The notes beneath the pieces were generated by a model. The model was not told where the DNA came from. It saw only the letters and a list, made by a program, of their open reading frames with translations, and ran no database searches. From a virus, in IMG/VR virus record IMGVR_UViG_3300008050_000270, positions 1 through 25,949 of that record: a stretch of DNA of 25,949 nucleotides. One strand, written 5' to 3'. The position numbers and the translations under genes were made by a program. Positions within the stretch are counted from its first letter, which is position 1; every line of letters begins with the position of its first letter. Below, one piece after another: positions 7,094 through 14,171 of this stretch.

Positions 7094-7113
7094 GATTGAC
7101 ACCGCCGTCAATC
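7094..7113. repeat. Perfect 7-bp hairpin
   Basis: GATTGAC (7094-7100) and GTCAATC (7107-7113) flank ACCGCC. It sits three bases after the 9-bp hairpin, so the two would stack as a tandem structure in RNA or extruded DNA. Confidence 0.65.
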
Positions 7114-7171
7114 GGTTTGAATCCGGTTCCAATCATTCCCAATCATTGTTCTCATTGTGATTCCGCTTCAT

Positions 7172-7177
7172 TGATAA
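7172..7177 (+). promoter_or_regulatory. TGATAA promoter for the 84-aa gene
   Basis: TTGATAAGGGTGGG with TGATAA centred 26.5 bases before ATG 7201; same extended sequence as at 1857. Confidence 0.7.
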
Positions 7178-7200
7178 GGGTGGGATTGCGAGGGTTGGTC

Positions 7201-7455
7201 ATGCCGAAGAAGTCTGCAAAGCCAAGCCAACCGATTGAAGAATCATACCCGACCATCGTGATTCAGTTCCGAGCCAAAGGGAATCTCCCACCTGACATGA
7301 ATATGTCTGCGGCGGATATTGCGATGTTCCTTGCACAAGGGATTGGAATGGTCAACGAGCGTGAGCAAGTGGCTTGTGATGTGTCGTTCGGCCAGACCAG
7401 TATAACTCAATATGAAGTTCTCGCCAAAGTCTTGGAAACAACGGGTGGAGAATGA
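7201..7455 (+). CDS. Hypothetical 84-aa protein
   Basis: Not recognised. A basic N-terminus (MPKKSAKPSQP) leads into a compact alpha/beta-looking body with a hydrophobic strand (YPTIVIQFRAKG) and a helix (AADIAMFLAQGIGMVNERE). Start chosen at 7201 because the TGATAA box is 26.5 bases upstream; an upstream extension to 7096 would read through the promoter. First gene of a run of small genes up to 8408. Confidence 0.65.
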   Translation: MPKKSAKPSQPIEESYPTIVIQFRAKGNLPPDMNMSAADIAMFLAQGIGMVNEREQVACDVSFGQTSITQYEVLAKVLETTGGE

Positions 7456-7468
7456 TGGGGTCGATTCA

Positions 7469-7546
7469 ATGAAGGATGCAATCAGCGATTGGTTCTTTTT
7501 GATATGGGTGTCTATCTGGTTGTGGTTCATGGCTCGTGGTGATTAA
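7469..7546 (+). CDS. Possible 25-aa single-pass membrane peptide
   Basis: Not recognised. MKDAISDW is followed by a Trp/Phe/Leu/Ile-rich segment (FFLIWVSIWLWFM) and ARGD, the pattern of a single transmembrane helix. Support is weak: there is no clear promoter or ribosome-binding site, but the stop lies two bases before the next start, consistent with coupled translation. Confidence 0.3.
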   Translation: MKDAISDWFFLIWVSIWLWFMARGD

Positions 7547-7548
7547 GA

Positions 7549-7695
7549 ATGCGGCTATGTGCAAAACGAGGATGCCGGAACAGCGCATCGAGAGGATTCC
7601 GATTGTGCTATAACCATCAAAGTGCGAGAACCGCCATGAAACAGTTCTTGAAGAATCGAAAGAGTGGAGAAGCCACTCCTGATGAAGAAGAATGA
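7549..7695 (+). CDS. Small zinc-finger protein (48 aa)
   Basis: Cysteines and histidine are arranged C4-x4-C9, C20-x2-H23 (LCAKRGCRNS and RLCYNH), a pattern seen in very small viral and phage zinc fingers of the type 'C-x-x-x-x-C ... G-x-C-x-x-H'. The rest is basic, then ends in a short acidic tail (TPDEEE). A nucleic-acid or protein-binding role is inferred. The start follows the stop of the 25-aa peptide by two bases. No promoter with good spacing was found, so it probably depends on the 7172 promoter. Confidence 0.6.
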   Translation: MRLCAKRGCRNSASRGFRLCYNHQSARTAMKQFLKNRKSGEATPDEEE

Positions 7696-7705
7696 CCCAA
7701 TACCG

Positions 7706-7711
7706 TGATAA
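7706..7711 (+). promoter_or_regulatory. TGATAA promoter for the 100-aa gene
   Basis: TGATAACCCCCC, centred 27.5 bases before ATG 7736. This spacing selects 7736 over the ATG at 7718. Confidence 0.55.
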
Positions 7712-7735
7712 CCCCCCATGAAGAACGAATTGCGT

Positions 7736-8038
7736 ATGGGGAACATCACAAACCTCTCGTTGACATCGACTACCACAAGTCTTGTTCCAAGTCCAGCACC
7801 AGTCATGATGCTCCGTTTGACTGGCTCATTGGGGATGGATGATTGCACTTTGGAGATTCATGATTGTGCCGAAGTCGGAGATGTGGCATCCACGAACCTC
7901 GTTGCTAAATATATTCTATCCGCCCAGACGGGAGTGTTTTCATTTGACTTCGATGAAGTCATGTTCCTCAAAGGATTAGTCGTGGTCGCAACGCTTGGTG
8001 TGGCCGGACCCTTGAACTTGAATGTTGAATGGGAGTGA
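7736..8038 (+). CDS. Beta-rich 100-aa protein, possible virion decoration/minor structural protein
   Basis: The sequence alternates short hydrophobic strands and turns (MMLRLTGSL, CTLEIHDCAEV, VFSFDFDEVMFLKGLVVVAT, LNLNVEWE) with almost no helix. A pattern of 'strand, D-x-A, strand, phi-F-x-x-x-x-phi-K/N-G-L-x-V, terminal strand' is common in small beta-barrel proteins of phage heads and tails; the assignment to a virion role is inference. Start from the leaderless promoter at 7706. It is followed after one base by the next gene, so the pair is cotranscribed. Confidence 0.6.
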   Translation: MGNITNLSLTSTTTSLVPSPAPVMMLRLTGSLGMDDCTLEIHDCAEVGDVASTNLVAKYILSAQTGVFSFDFDEVMFLKGLVVVATLGVAGPLNLNVEWE

Positions 8039-8039
8039 A

Positions 8040-8408
8040 ATGATGGAATCGGCTCTGGAGAACATACTTGCCGAAGAGATATTGGAGCCGATACTTCTTC
8101 TCGTTCAATCTGGGAACGGCAAAATCTGGATTCACACTTGGGATGAGAATAAAGTCAAAATCGGCGAAGTCGATGGAGATTCATTCGACCCCGCTTTGAG
8201 AATATGTGAGCAATCCGTCTGGAACAAATACCGAACGGATGATGCGATTCGGCCAATTCTTCGCTCGCAATACACTTGCTTGAAGAATCCAGATGATGCC
8301 GTCAAGAAGTGGGTGTTCGACCACAACACTCTCGATGCCGACCGGAACGCCGTGATTATCTCATACACCTGTCAAGAACCAACGACCATTGTGATTCCAA
8401 AGAATTGA
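8040..8408 (+). CDS. Hypothetical 122-aa protein
   Basis: Not recognised. An N-terminal helix (ALENILAEEILEPILLLVQ) precedes an alternating region (KIWIHTWDENKVKIGEVDGD) and a C-terminal part ending with AVIISYTCQEPTTIVIP. The ATG at 8040 is preceded by GGGAGTG, a good ribosome-binding site that overlaps the end of the 100-aa gene, so it is the second gene of a two-gene unit. Its TGA at 8406-8408 forms the start of the next promoter box. Confidence 0.6.
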   Translation: MMESALENILAEEILEPILLLVQSGNGKIWIHTWDENKVKIGEVDGDSFDPALRICEQSVWNKYRTDDAIRPILRSQYTCLKNPDDAVKKWVFDHNTLDADRNAVIISYTCQEPTTIVIPKN

Positions 8409-8411
8409 TAA
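8406..8411 (+). promoter_or_regulatory. TGATAA promoter overlapping upstream stop codon
   Basis: TTGATAAGGGTG, TGATAA centred 26.5 bases before ATG 8435; its TGA is the stop of the 122-aa gene. Confidence 0.7.
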
Positions 8412-8434
8412 GGGTGTGGCCTCTCTTCATTGAC

Positions 8435-9298
8435 ATGAGCGACCAAGAAGTCCAAGTCGACCTCACATATCACAGGATGCCCGACTTTCCACATGAGATT
8501 GAAGCCGTCTTGAATGCCGCCATTATGCTCCAAGACTCCAAGATGTTCCCAGATTGTTGCTATCAAATCAGCGAGGCTATGGCTCACACTCTTAGAGAAG
8601 TGGGGTTCGATGCAGAAGCCAAAGCGATTGCTTGTGATGTGTATGGGTGGAATTATGACTATGTTCGATTCGCCGGTGGGATGCCTATCAAAGCACCCAA
8701 ACCATCCAAACATGACTCGTGGCAAGCCAGAGCAAAGGCTCGCAACCAGCGTGGCGGGAATAGGAACAAACCCAAAACCCGACCCGACCTTGTGCCATAT
8801 TATCTGGGGATATTCCACGAACAGGTTGTCGATGGTGATGGCTATGATGGCCATGTGGTTTGTGCGGCGAAAGGATTCGTTCTCGATGCCACCGCACTTC
8901 AATTCAATCGCCCACACAAAGGACTCCATTCGTCTAAGACGGTTGTGATTCCATCGGTGGCATTCCAACCGTTGCCAGATTCATATCAAGACTTGGTGTG
9001 TTGGCCGAGAAACTTGGCCGATGGAACTCCGCATCCTGATGCCGGTGCGGATTTGTTCGCTATCAAATCACTTGAGCAGGAACTCATCGCAATCTCATCT
9101 CCCAAATTACTTCGCAAGCAAGGTCAAATTGCATACTGTGTTCGAGGGGATATTGACTCCGATAACTGGATGGAGCATGGCGACCAGACCCAGCGGAATA
9201 TCGACAGGGCGAAAATGATGATGCTCAAGACTACTCAACAGTTCTTGGCTCTCGACCGAGATGGCGACATGAGTGGAACCGTATCATTTGAGGCTTGA
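8435..9298 (+). CDS. Papain-fold-like (transglutaminase/NlpC-type) protein
   Basis: The order of candidate catalytic residues matches papain-like folds: Cys41/Cys42 at the start of a helix (DCCYQISEAMAHTL), then GFDAEAKAIACDVYGWN, then His140 in DGHVV on a strand, then Asp151 in FVLDATALQF. Transglutaminase-like and related cysteine hydrolases use Cys, His and Asp in this order. The middle holds a Lys/Arg/Gly-rich loop (residues about 95-115), the C-terminal 100 residues are unassigned. The substrate is unknown: peptidase, cross-linking or amide-bond chemistry are all possible. A cell-wall role would need a peptide-containing host wall. Start selected by the 8406 promoter, not by the upstream in-frame GTG-like extension. 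Confidence 0.55.
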   Translation: MSDQEVQVDLTYHRMPDFPHEIEAVLNAAIMLQDSKMFPDCCYQISEAMAHTLREVGFDAEAKAIACDVYGWNYDYVRFAGGMPIKAPKPSKHDSWQARAKARNQRGGNRNKPKTRPDLVPYYLGIFHEQVVDGDGYDGHVVCAAKGFVLDATALQFNRPHKGLHSSKTVVIPSVAFQPLPDSYQDLVCWPRNLADGTPHPDAGADLFAIKSLEQELIAISSPKLLRKQGQIAYCVRGDIDSDNWMEHGDQTQRNIDRAKMMMLKTTQQFLALDRDGDMSGTVSFEA

Positions 9299-9310
9299 GA
9301 ACCAAAGCAT

Positions 9311-9316
9311 TGATAT
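9311..9316 (+). promoter_or_regulatory. GCATTGATAT promoter of predicted RNA
   Basis: AAAGCATTGATATAC, same class as the promoters at 5850, 11398, 14143, 25215 and the minus-strand one at 20012. It predicts a start at about 9340, where no ATG is present. Confidence 0.6.
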
Positions 9317-9339
9317 ACACCAACACCCTCGCATCAAAT

Positions 9340-9460
9340 ACCCAAGCGACTTGGGATGCGGAACGAGACCGCAAGTGGGAGAGTAATCCCTTAAACGGCC
9401 ACAACGAGTGGTCGGCCAACAAATGTATAGTCGAAGTGGCATCCCCCACCAATCCTTTTC
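9340..9460 (+). ncRNA. Predicted structured non-coding RNA (about 120 nt)
   Basis: The predicted transcript from the 9311-9316 promoter begins exactly with a perfect 6-bp hairpin (CCCAAG 9341-9346, CTTGGG 9350-9355). Then follow CGG/CCG (9359-9361 with 9369-9371), GGGA/TCCC (9377-9380 with 9387-9390) and CCAC/GTGG (9399-9402 with 9408-9411). A pyrimidine- and T-rich stretch at 9446-9466 may end it. No open frame starts near 9340: the first ATG gives 12 codons. A frame running 9295-9513 would have to start within the promoter. An alternative reading is a long structured 5' leader of the gene at 9521. This region (9299-9520) has no other gene. Confidence 0.5.
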
Positions 9461-9491
9461 CTTTACCCCACTATATCAATACCGGCGAGTT

Positions 9492-9497
9492 CATAAT
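9492..9497 (+). promoter_or_regulatory. TATA-like promoter for the 172-aa gene
   Basis: CATAAT centred 26.5 bases before the ATG at 9521. Confidence 0.5.
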
Positions 9498-9520
9498 GGT
9501 GTGCAATCCATGAATGAATT

Positions 9521-10039
9521 ATGACCGGAATCGGCGACAAGACCAGAGTGAGAATGATGAGTGTTCTCAAAATGTTCATCACGAACTCAAACGAACCAAC
9601 AAACAAAACTGGAATAATCAACGATGCACCGCTACAAGCGAAGTCATACAATCATACCATTCATTCGTTGAAGGTGTCGGGCTTCATCCAGAAGCATCCG
9701 AAGAACAGTCGCCGATGGTTGGCGACCGGCGAGGGAATCTCGTGGGTTGTCAAGTCGATAACTCAAGACAAAGTTCGAGAAGCGTATGATGGAGATGCCA
9801 TGAGGCATTCCAGAGTCAATCCAGATGCCAGTTCAAAGAAGTGTATCACCAATCCTCATCAACCGACTGTCGATATGATTCGATTGAATCTCACCGACAT
9901 CAACCAGTTCATCCACGCAATTATCGGAGACCGTTCGAATGGCGAAGTGTCATGGACTCGTGATGGTCGACAATTCTTGGTGAAGGTCGAGAATGGTGTC
10001 GTCAATCTATTCTTGGGGCAGGAGAGTGATTCTCAATGA
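9521..10039 (+). CDS. Putative winged-helix protein (172 aa)
   Basis: The first 75 residues (TRVRMMSVLKMFITNSNEPT, then QAKSYNHTIHSLKVSGFIQK and RRWLATGEG) look like a winged helix: three helices with a typical 'L-x-x-x-G-F-I' turn and a short hairpin wing. The C-terminal 60 residues are alpha/beta (MIRLNLTDINQFIHAIIGD, WTRDGRQFLVKVENGVVNLF). Regulation of viral genes is inferred from the fold only. ATG 9521 is favoured by the TATA spacing; an in-frame ATG at 9554 is possible. It overlaps the next gene by four bases and so heads a three-gene operon ending with the SprT-like gene. Confidence 0.6.
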   Translation: MTGIGDKTRVRMMSVLKMFITNSNEPTNKTGIINDAPLQAKSYNHTIHSLKVSGFIQKHPKNSRRWLATGEGISWVVKSITQDKVREAYDGDAMRHSRVNPDASSKKCITNPHQPTVDMIRLNLTDINQFIHAIIGDRSNGEVSWTRDGRQFLVKVENGVVNLFLGQESDSQ

Positions 10040-10296
10040 GTCTTGAGGATGACATACGAGAAGTGGTCGAAGAAGTGAACGATGAAATGGAGCACGATGA
10101 AATCGAAGTCAACGGACTCAAGACTCACTCATGGGAGATAAACGCCAACACATCGCCAACGGCGATTGGCGAGAAGGTTCTCATGTTGACATTGACAAAT
10201 CCCCAACAAGTATTCCGCTTGTTCCGAGCAGACGATATTATTTTCATCACCGCCGTTGAGGGTGAACAATGGGAACGAGTCGGAAATCCAGATTGA
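10036..10296 (+). CDS. Hypothetical acidic 86-aa protein
   Basis: Not recognised. Strongly acidic N-terminus (SLEDDIREVVEEVNDEMEHD) followed by an alpha/beta part (KVLMLTLTNPQQVFRLFRA, DIIFITAVEG). ATGA overlap with the preceding gene and a 28-base overlap with the next one show that it is translated within the 9521-10850 operon. Confidence 0.6.
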   Translation: MSLEDDIREVVEEVNDEMEHDEIEVNGLKTHSWEINANTSPTAIGEKVLMLTLTNPQQVFRLFRADDIIFITAVEGEQWERVGNPD

Positions 10297-10850
10297 CCAA
10301 CCCACTATCTGTTGAGCATCTCCTGTTGGTTCGGAATCTCTATCGAGAATTGCGAGCCGACCGACCAGATGTTCTCGGTGGGTTGCCAAGCGGAACATCG
10401 TGGTTGCGCTGGCGGTATCTCCGTGAGGGAACAATCCGCCTACTGGCGCAGGTCAGATTCAAGGATGATGATTTCACCATCTCTCTCAATCGCTATTCAT
10501 TCGACAAGTATCACTTGATGGAGCCACTCCTGCTCAAAGGATTGATTCATCACGAACTGCTTCACATTGTATGTGGGAGCGAAGCAGGACATGGCCAGAT
10601 GTTCACCAAATTGGAATCAGGCTGGGAACAATTTGACGAATATCGCTATCAACGAGCGAAGTTCGTTCGAGCAATCGAGCGTATCGAGCGAGATAAGGGT
10701 CGACTGTTCAAGTATGAATGTCCAAAATGCCACAAAGTTCTGTTCAGAACTCGCCGGATGGCTCCCGAATCGGCTTGTCGGGATTGCTGCAAAGCGAATA
10801 ACGGTGGAGTCTGGTGTGAATCTTTTGTGTTGATAGAACGGAACGATTGA
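10269..10850 (+). CDS. SprT-like zinc metalloprotease with C-terminal zinc ribbon
   Basis: HELLH at residues 95-99 (in LIHHELLHIVCG) is the HExxH zinc site, and His108 in GHGQMF, eight residues further on, is a candidate third ligand. The C-terminal zinc ribbon has CPKC at 151-154 and CRDCC at 170-174. This combination is that of the SprT/Spartan family; the cellular members cleave proteins crosslinked to DNA. Viral versions are common in head-tail viruses with unknown substrates. At 193 aa the length is typical and complete. ATG 10269 has GAGGGTGA as ribosome-binding sequence within the end of the previous gene. A role in clearing proteins from viral DNA is inferred. Confidence 0.88.
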   Translation: MGTSRKSRLTNPLSVEHLLLVRNLYRELRADRPDVLGGLPSGTSWLRWRYLREGTIRLLAQVRFKDDDFTISLNRYSFDKYHLMEPLLLKGLIHHELLHIVCGSEAGHGQMFTKLESGWEQFDEYRYQRAKFVRAIERIERDKGRLFKYECPKCHKVLFRTRRMAPESACRDCCKANNGGVWCESFVLIERND

Positions 10851-10853
10851 TAT
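10848..10853 (+). promoter_or_regulatory. TGATAT promoter overlapping the SprT-like stop codon
   Basis: TTGATATAGGTGGGG; centred 27.5 bases before ATG 10878. TGA at 10848-10850 is the upstream stop. Confidence 0.65.
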
Positions 10854-10877
10854 AGGTGGGGCTGGCTCGGTGGTAAT

Positions 10878-11372
10878 ATGCCCAGAAAGCGACCTGCCAT
10901 TGGCAAGAGAGAATTGAAGCGTATGACAAGAGAGAATCTGAAAGCGAAACTACTGGAACATGGACTTGAATGTGAGGATATGCAAGCAGGTTCAATCACC
11001 TATACGGTCGCCAGATTCCCACATGAACCGAACCAGATTGTCGCCGCTATCTATGGCTCAATCAAGGGTTGTGCATCTCTATGGATGAAAGAAGCCGCAT
11101 TCCAAGAGGCAAAGCCGAATCTCCCATCAGACACCGTTGTCGAAGATGTTGCTATGTTCCGCAGAGGATTCCAATGGGCGGTTCACTTTGATGCACCGAC
11201 ATCAGAATTGATTCCTGTGTGTGTGAGCGCAACCGTATCTGCTGGAACCAACCGACTCAACAAGACTCTCAAGCGCAGGGCGGATGATGACCGCCGAGCC
11301 GCCGAGAGAGAAGTCCGTCAGGCCAAGATGGCCGAACGCAAGCGTGATTGGAAAGACGATTCAAGTGTTTGA
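10878..11372 (+). CDS. Hypothetical 164-aa basic protein
   Basis: Not recognised. Very basic N-terminus (PRKRPAIGKRELKRMTREN), an alpha/beta middle (SITYTVARFPHEPNQIVAA, FQWAVHFDAP) and a long charged C-terminal helix rich in Arg/Lys/Glu (KRRADDDRRAAEREVRQAKM). Nucleic-acid contact is plausible from charge alone. Start set by the promoter at 10848. Confidence 0.65.
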   Translation: MPRKRPAIGKRELKRMTRENLKAKLLEHGLECEDMQAGSITYTVARFPHEPNQIVAAIYGSIKGCASLWMKEAAFQEAKPNLPSDTVVEDVAMFRRGFQWAVHFDAPTSELIPVCVSATVSAGTNRLNKTLKRRADDDRRAAEREVRQAKMAERKRDWKDDSSV

Positions 11373-11397
11373 ATTGACTATTGATATTCCGAAGCAT

Positions 11398-11403
11398 TGA
11401 TAA
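11398..11403 (+). promoter_or_regulatory. GCATTGATAA promoter of the DUF6011 gene
   Basis: CGAAGCATTGATAAG, TGATAA centred 26.5 bases before ATG 11427. Confidence 0.75.
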
Positions 11404-11426
11404 GTGGCAACCTGTTCGGTATAAAC

Positions 11427-12548
11427 ATGGCAACCATTAGTCCAGAGCAAATTGAAGCCGTCAGCGCACTTGAAAGTGTGCTTGACGATGTAATAGACCG
11501 AAGCAAATCCTTCGCAAGCGACCTCGTGAATAAGGGTCAGAAGTATTCGCTAAGTGAGAAGCAAATGTATTGGGTGAAGCGAATCACCGCAGAGGCAACA
11601 CCATCCTCGACTCCACCGGCAACACCTGTGTCCGGCGGCGCACCAGTATCGACTCCACCGGCAACCGAGAACCTCTCGGAACTATGCGACAAACTCGATG
11701 AAGTCAGACCATACCTTTCACACCGAAGTCAGACCTTCGCTCAATCCTTGATTCGTCAAGGTCGCAACAAGGGTTATCTATCCGCCAAGCAATTGCCGTA
11801 TGTTCACAAAATGATTGACGAGGGAACAGATGCACAGGCAAAGGGAATCGCCGATAAAGCAAGCAGGGATGCGGCTCGTGCGGCTCGTGCGGCGGCTCGT
11901 GAAGCACATCGCATCGCAACCACACCTGTGAGCGACTCCGATGCTATGGATGGATTTGAGGCAGTTCTGGAACTATTCGATGCCGCCGGTGCAACATTGA
12001 CTCGCACTAAAATCCACTTGATAACTGACGATGGCCGTGAAGTCGTTGTTCGTTCCAACCGCCGACACAAAGAGACCAACGAGGTTCTCTATGTTCACAA
12101 TCACGGTGCTGATTACAACGACCGTGATGCTCAATATGGACACATCAACAAAGCAACCGCAGGATGGAACTTCACTCCAGCAACCAACGCCGAAGTTCAC
12201 AGGGTTATGACACTACTTCGTGATGACCCACTTGGAACTGTGATGGACATGGGTCGCAAATCTGGCCGATGTTGCTTCTGCTCCTTGCCATTGACTGACT
12301 ATCGTTCAACCGCACATGGCTACGGACCCATCTGTGCAAAGCATTACCGCTTGCCATACTCAAAGGCCACCGCTATGGTCATCGAAGGCGAGATTGAATC
12401 AAAGGTTCTTGAAGTCATTATCATGCGTGATGATGAGGGGAACTTCGCCGTGAAAGACCACAAGACCGGAGAGACCATCTGCACATTCACCAGTCGCCAA
12501 GCGGCAAACGAATACGCAGACCAATTCTCAATCGTTGAGAAGGTTTGA
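11427..12548 (+). CDS. DUF6011-type zinc-finger protein with duplicated N-terminal motif
   Basis: Residues 282-306 carry the DUF6011-like zinc site: CCFC, then LTDYRSTAHGYGPICAKHY, a pattern found in phage and actinobacterial proteins of unknown function. The N-terminal half has two copies of a motif of the form FAxxLxxxGxxxxLSxKQxxxVxKx, at residues about 29-53 and 104-129, separated by a Pro/Thr/Ser linker. An Ala/Arg-rich helix (RDAARAARAAAREAHR) follows. The combination suggests a DNA- or protein-binding factor; function is not known. Codon use is of the abundant type (AAC, CGC, ACC, GCA) and the promoter is one of the strongest matches, so the protein is probably plentiful. Confidence 0.75.
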   Translation: MATISPEQIEAVSALESVLDDVIDRSKSFASDLVNKGQKYSLSEKQMYWVKRITAEATPSSTPPATPVSGGAPVSTPPATENLSELCDKLDEVRPYLSHRSQTFAQSLIRQGRNKGYLSAKQLPYVHKMIDEGTDAQAKGIADKASRDAARAARAAAREAHRIATTPVSDSDAMDGFEAVLELFDAAGATLTRTKIHLITDDGREVVVRSNRRHKETNEVLYVHNHGADYNDRDAQYGHINKATAGWNFTPATNAEVHRVMTLLRDDPLGTVMDMGRKSGRCCFCSLPLTDYRSTAHGYGPICAKHYRLPYSKATAMVIEGEIESKVLEVIIMRDDEGNFAVKDHKTGETICTFTSRQAANEYADQFSIVEKV

Positions 12549-12587
12549 ACCGATAGGTTGACGAATAGGGGTTCACTCCCTTGCTCT

Positions 12588-14123
12588 ATGAGCGAGGGTG
12601 GTGGATTGACCCTCACGAGTCAACAGGCTCGTGAAATAGCCCTTTATCCTGACCGTTGGGCGCAATACTTCAGAACCATCGAAGGCAAGCCCTTCATGCT
12701 TCACGAACGACCATATCTCATCGACATCTATCGGCACTTCGGTGCGACTGAACGGAATGACATCACGAAGGTGATTGTTCTCAAATGTTCACGCAAGGTC
12801 GAAAAGACCGAGACCATCTGCAACCTGCTCTTGTATGGGTTATTGAACATTCCATACTTCAATGCCGTCTATACCGCACCAAGACAACCACAGGTGTCCA
12901 GATTCGTTGAAGAACGGTTCAATGGGGCTATGATGTCAAGCATCAACGGTGGATGCCTTCTCAAGCAACGCATCAAAGCATCCGTGAGCCACCAGACATT
13001 CGATGTCGGTGCAAAGTCGTTGAACCACTTCTATGCCTACTCGAACTGGGGCGATGCTCACGGTTTGCTCGGTATCGCCGCCGATATGTGTTGCATAGAT
13101 GAATATCAGGATTCCGACCCAGATGTTCTCCCAATGCTAATCGAGATGCTGACTCAATCGAACTTCAAAATTGTTCTCGTGAGTGGAACGGCTCGTGAGC
13201 AAGGCTCGGAGTTCTGGCGGCTCTGGGAGACCAGCACGAAGGGCGAGTGGGATGGTGAACAATGGGTGCATCAGCATGGCCACGACACACAGGTTGACCA
13301 CATCATTGGCTATCACATCACTCAACCAATGCACCCCGATGTGAGCGATGATGACATTGAACAGAAGCGTGGAACATACACACCTCGCCGATTTCAAAAT
13401 GAAGTTCTCGGTGAGTTCTTTGCTGGTTCGGCAAAACCCCTCACATTCGATGTGGCTTTGGGAGTTATCGACTCCGATATGTTTCCGACCGAGAGCGTGA
13501 AAATCCCAGAAGAATCGGTGATGGGAATTGATTGGGGATTGACAACGACAATTGTCATCATGAGCGCAGATGGCAAACGGATATTGAACGCACTTCAAGT
13601 CGAGGCTCGTGGCGATGGAGACTTAGATGAAGTCGCACGAGTCAAGGAACTCATTCTCCGATACAATTCTCGAAAGGTCGTTTGTGATATTGGCTACGGC
13701 GCACGACAAGTCAAGGAACTCCAGAAGGAGTTCGGCGAGCGAGTCTGCTCGTGCTATTACTCATCTCGGCCTATGACTCCATATGAGTTCAAGAAGCGAG
13801 ATAACAACCGCAATATCATCAACATGGCCATTGTCGACAGAACCACATACATCGAACGCACTTTGGAGAAAATCAAAAAACAGGAAATCTCTTTGCCGTT
13901 CAAGGACAGGGAACTGGAATGGGTTCTCCACGAATGGTGTGCCATCAATTCATCTGTTGAGGATGATATGAAAACGAGTCGAAAACGCCGGTCGCAAACC
14001 CTGACGAAGTATGGTCGAGATGGAGATGACCACGCTTTTCACGCTCTGCTGTATGCGACTATTGCGCTCGATATGCTTGACGAAGGTGGTGGGTTGCCGA
14101 CCATGAGAACCTTTGGTGCGTGA
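12588..14123 (+). CDS. terL: Large terminase subunit (DNA-packaging ATPase/nuclease)
   Basis: Pumps viral DNA into the prohead and cuts it. ATPase domain: a variant Walker A, CSRKVEKTE at residues 67-75, lacks the usual Gly-Lys-Thr but keeps Lys and Thr; Walker B ends with Asp171-Glu172 in CCIDEYQD; coupling motif SGTA at 199-202. Nuclease domain (RNase H-like): Asp315 in GIDWGL, Asp367 in VCDIGYG, and Asp480/Asp481 in DGDDHAF near the C-terminus, three acidic positions as expected. At 511 aa it is complete. The ATG at 12588 is preferred over an upstream TTG; GAATAGGG about 24 bases upstream is a weaker TATA match than elsewhere. A small terminase gene was not found next to it. Confidence 0.92.
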   Translation: MSEGGGLTLTSQQAREIALYPDRWAQYFRTIEGKPFMLHERPYLIDIYRHFGATERNDITKVIVLKCSRKVEKTETICNLLLYGLLNIPYFNAVYTAPRQPQVSRFVEERFNGAMMSSINGGCLLKQRIKASVSHQTFDVGAKSLNHFYAYSNWGDAHGLLGIAADMCCIDEYQDSDPDVLPMLIEMLTQSNFKIVLVSGTAREQGSEFWRLWETSTKGEWDGEQWVHQHGHDTQVDHIIGYHITQPMHPDVSDDDIEQKRGTYTPRRFQNEVLGEFFAGSAKPLTFDVALGVIDSDMFPTESVKIPEESVMGIDWGLTTTIVIMSADGKRILNALQVEARGDGDLDEVARVKELILRYNSRKVVCDIGYGARQVKELQKEFGERVCSCYYSSRPMTPYEFKKRDNNRNIINMAIVDRTTYIERTLEKIKKQEISLPFKDRELEWVLHEWCAINSSVEDDMKTSRKRRSQTLTKYGRDGDDHAFHALLYATIALDMLDEGGGLPTMRTFGA

Positions 14124-14142
14124 GAATTGAGAATCAAAACAT

Positions 14143-14148
14143 TGATAT
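14143..14148 (+). promoter_or_regulatory. ATTGATATAC promoter of predicted structured RNA
   Basis: AAAACATTGATATACTG just after the terminase stop; predicts transcription from about 14172, where no start codon occurs. Confidence 0.6.
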
Positions 14149-14171
14149 ACTGAACACCCCTCGTCTTGATT

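Noticed and set aside
7104-7135. CGGTTTGAATCCG resembling a tRNA T-arm
   Set aside because: Only three stem pairs, a T in place of the invariant C, and no cloverleaf upstream.
9295-9513. Plus-strand frame of 72 codons
   Set aside because: The only start codons precede or lie inside the strong promoter box at 9311, so the predicted transcript would not contain them; a structured RNA fits better.
12689-12750. Restriction endonuclease partner for either methyltransferase
   Set aside because: No PD-(D/E)xK-type or other restriction-enzyme-like gene was recognised beside the methyltransferases; the proteins there are short and helical.
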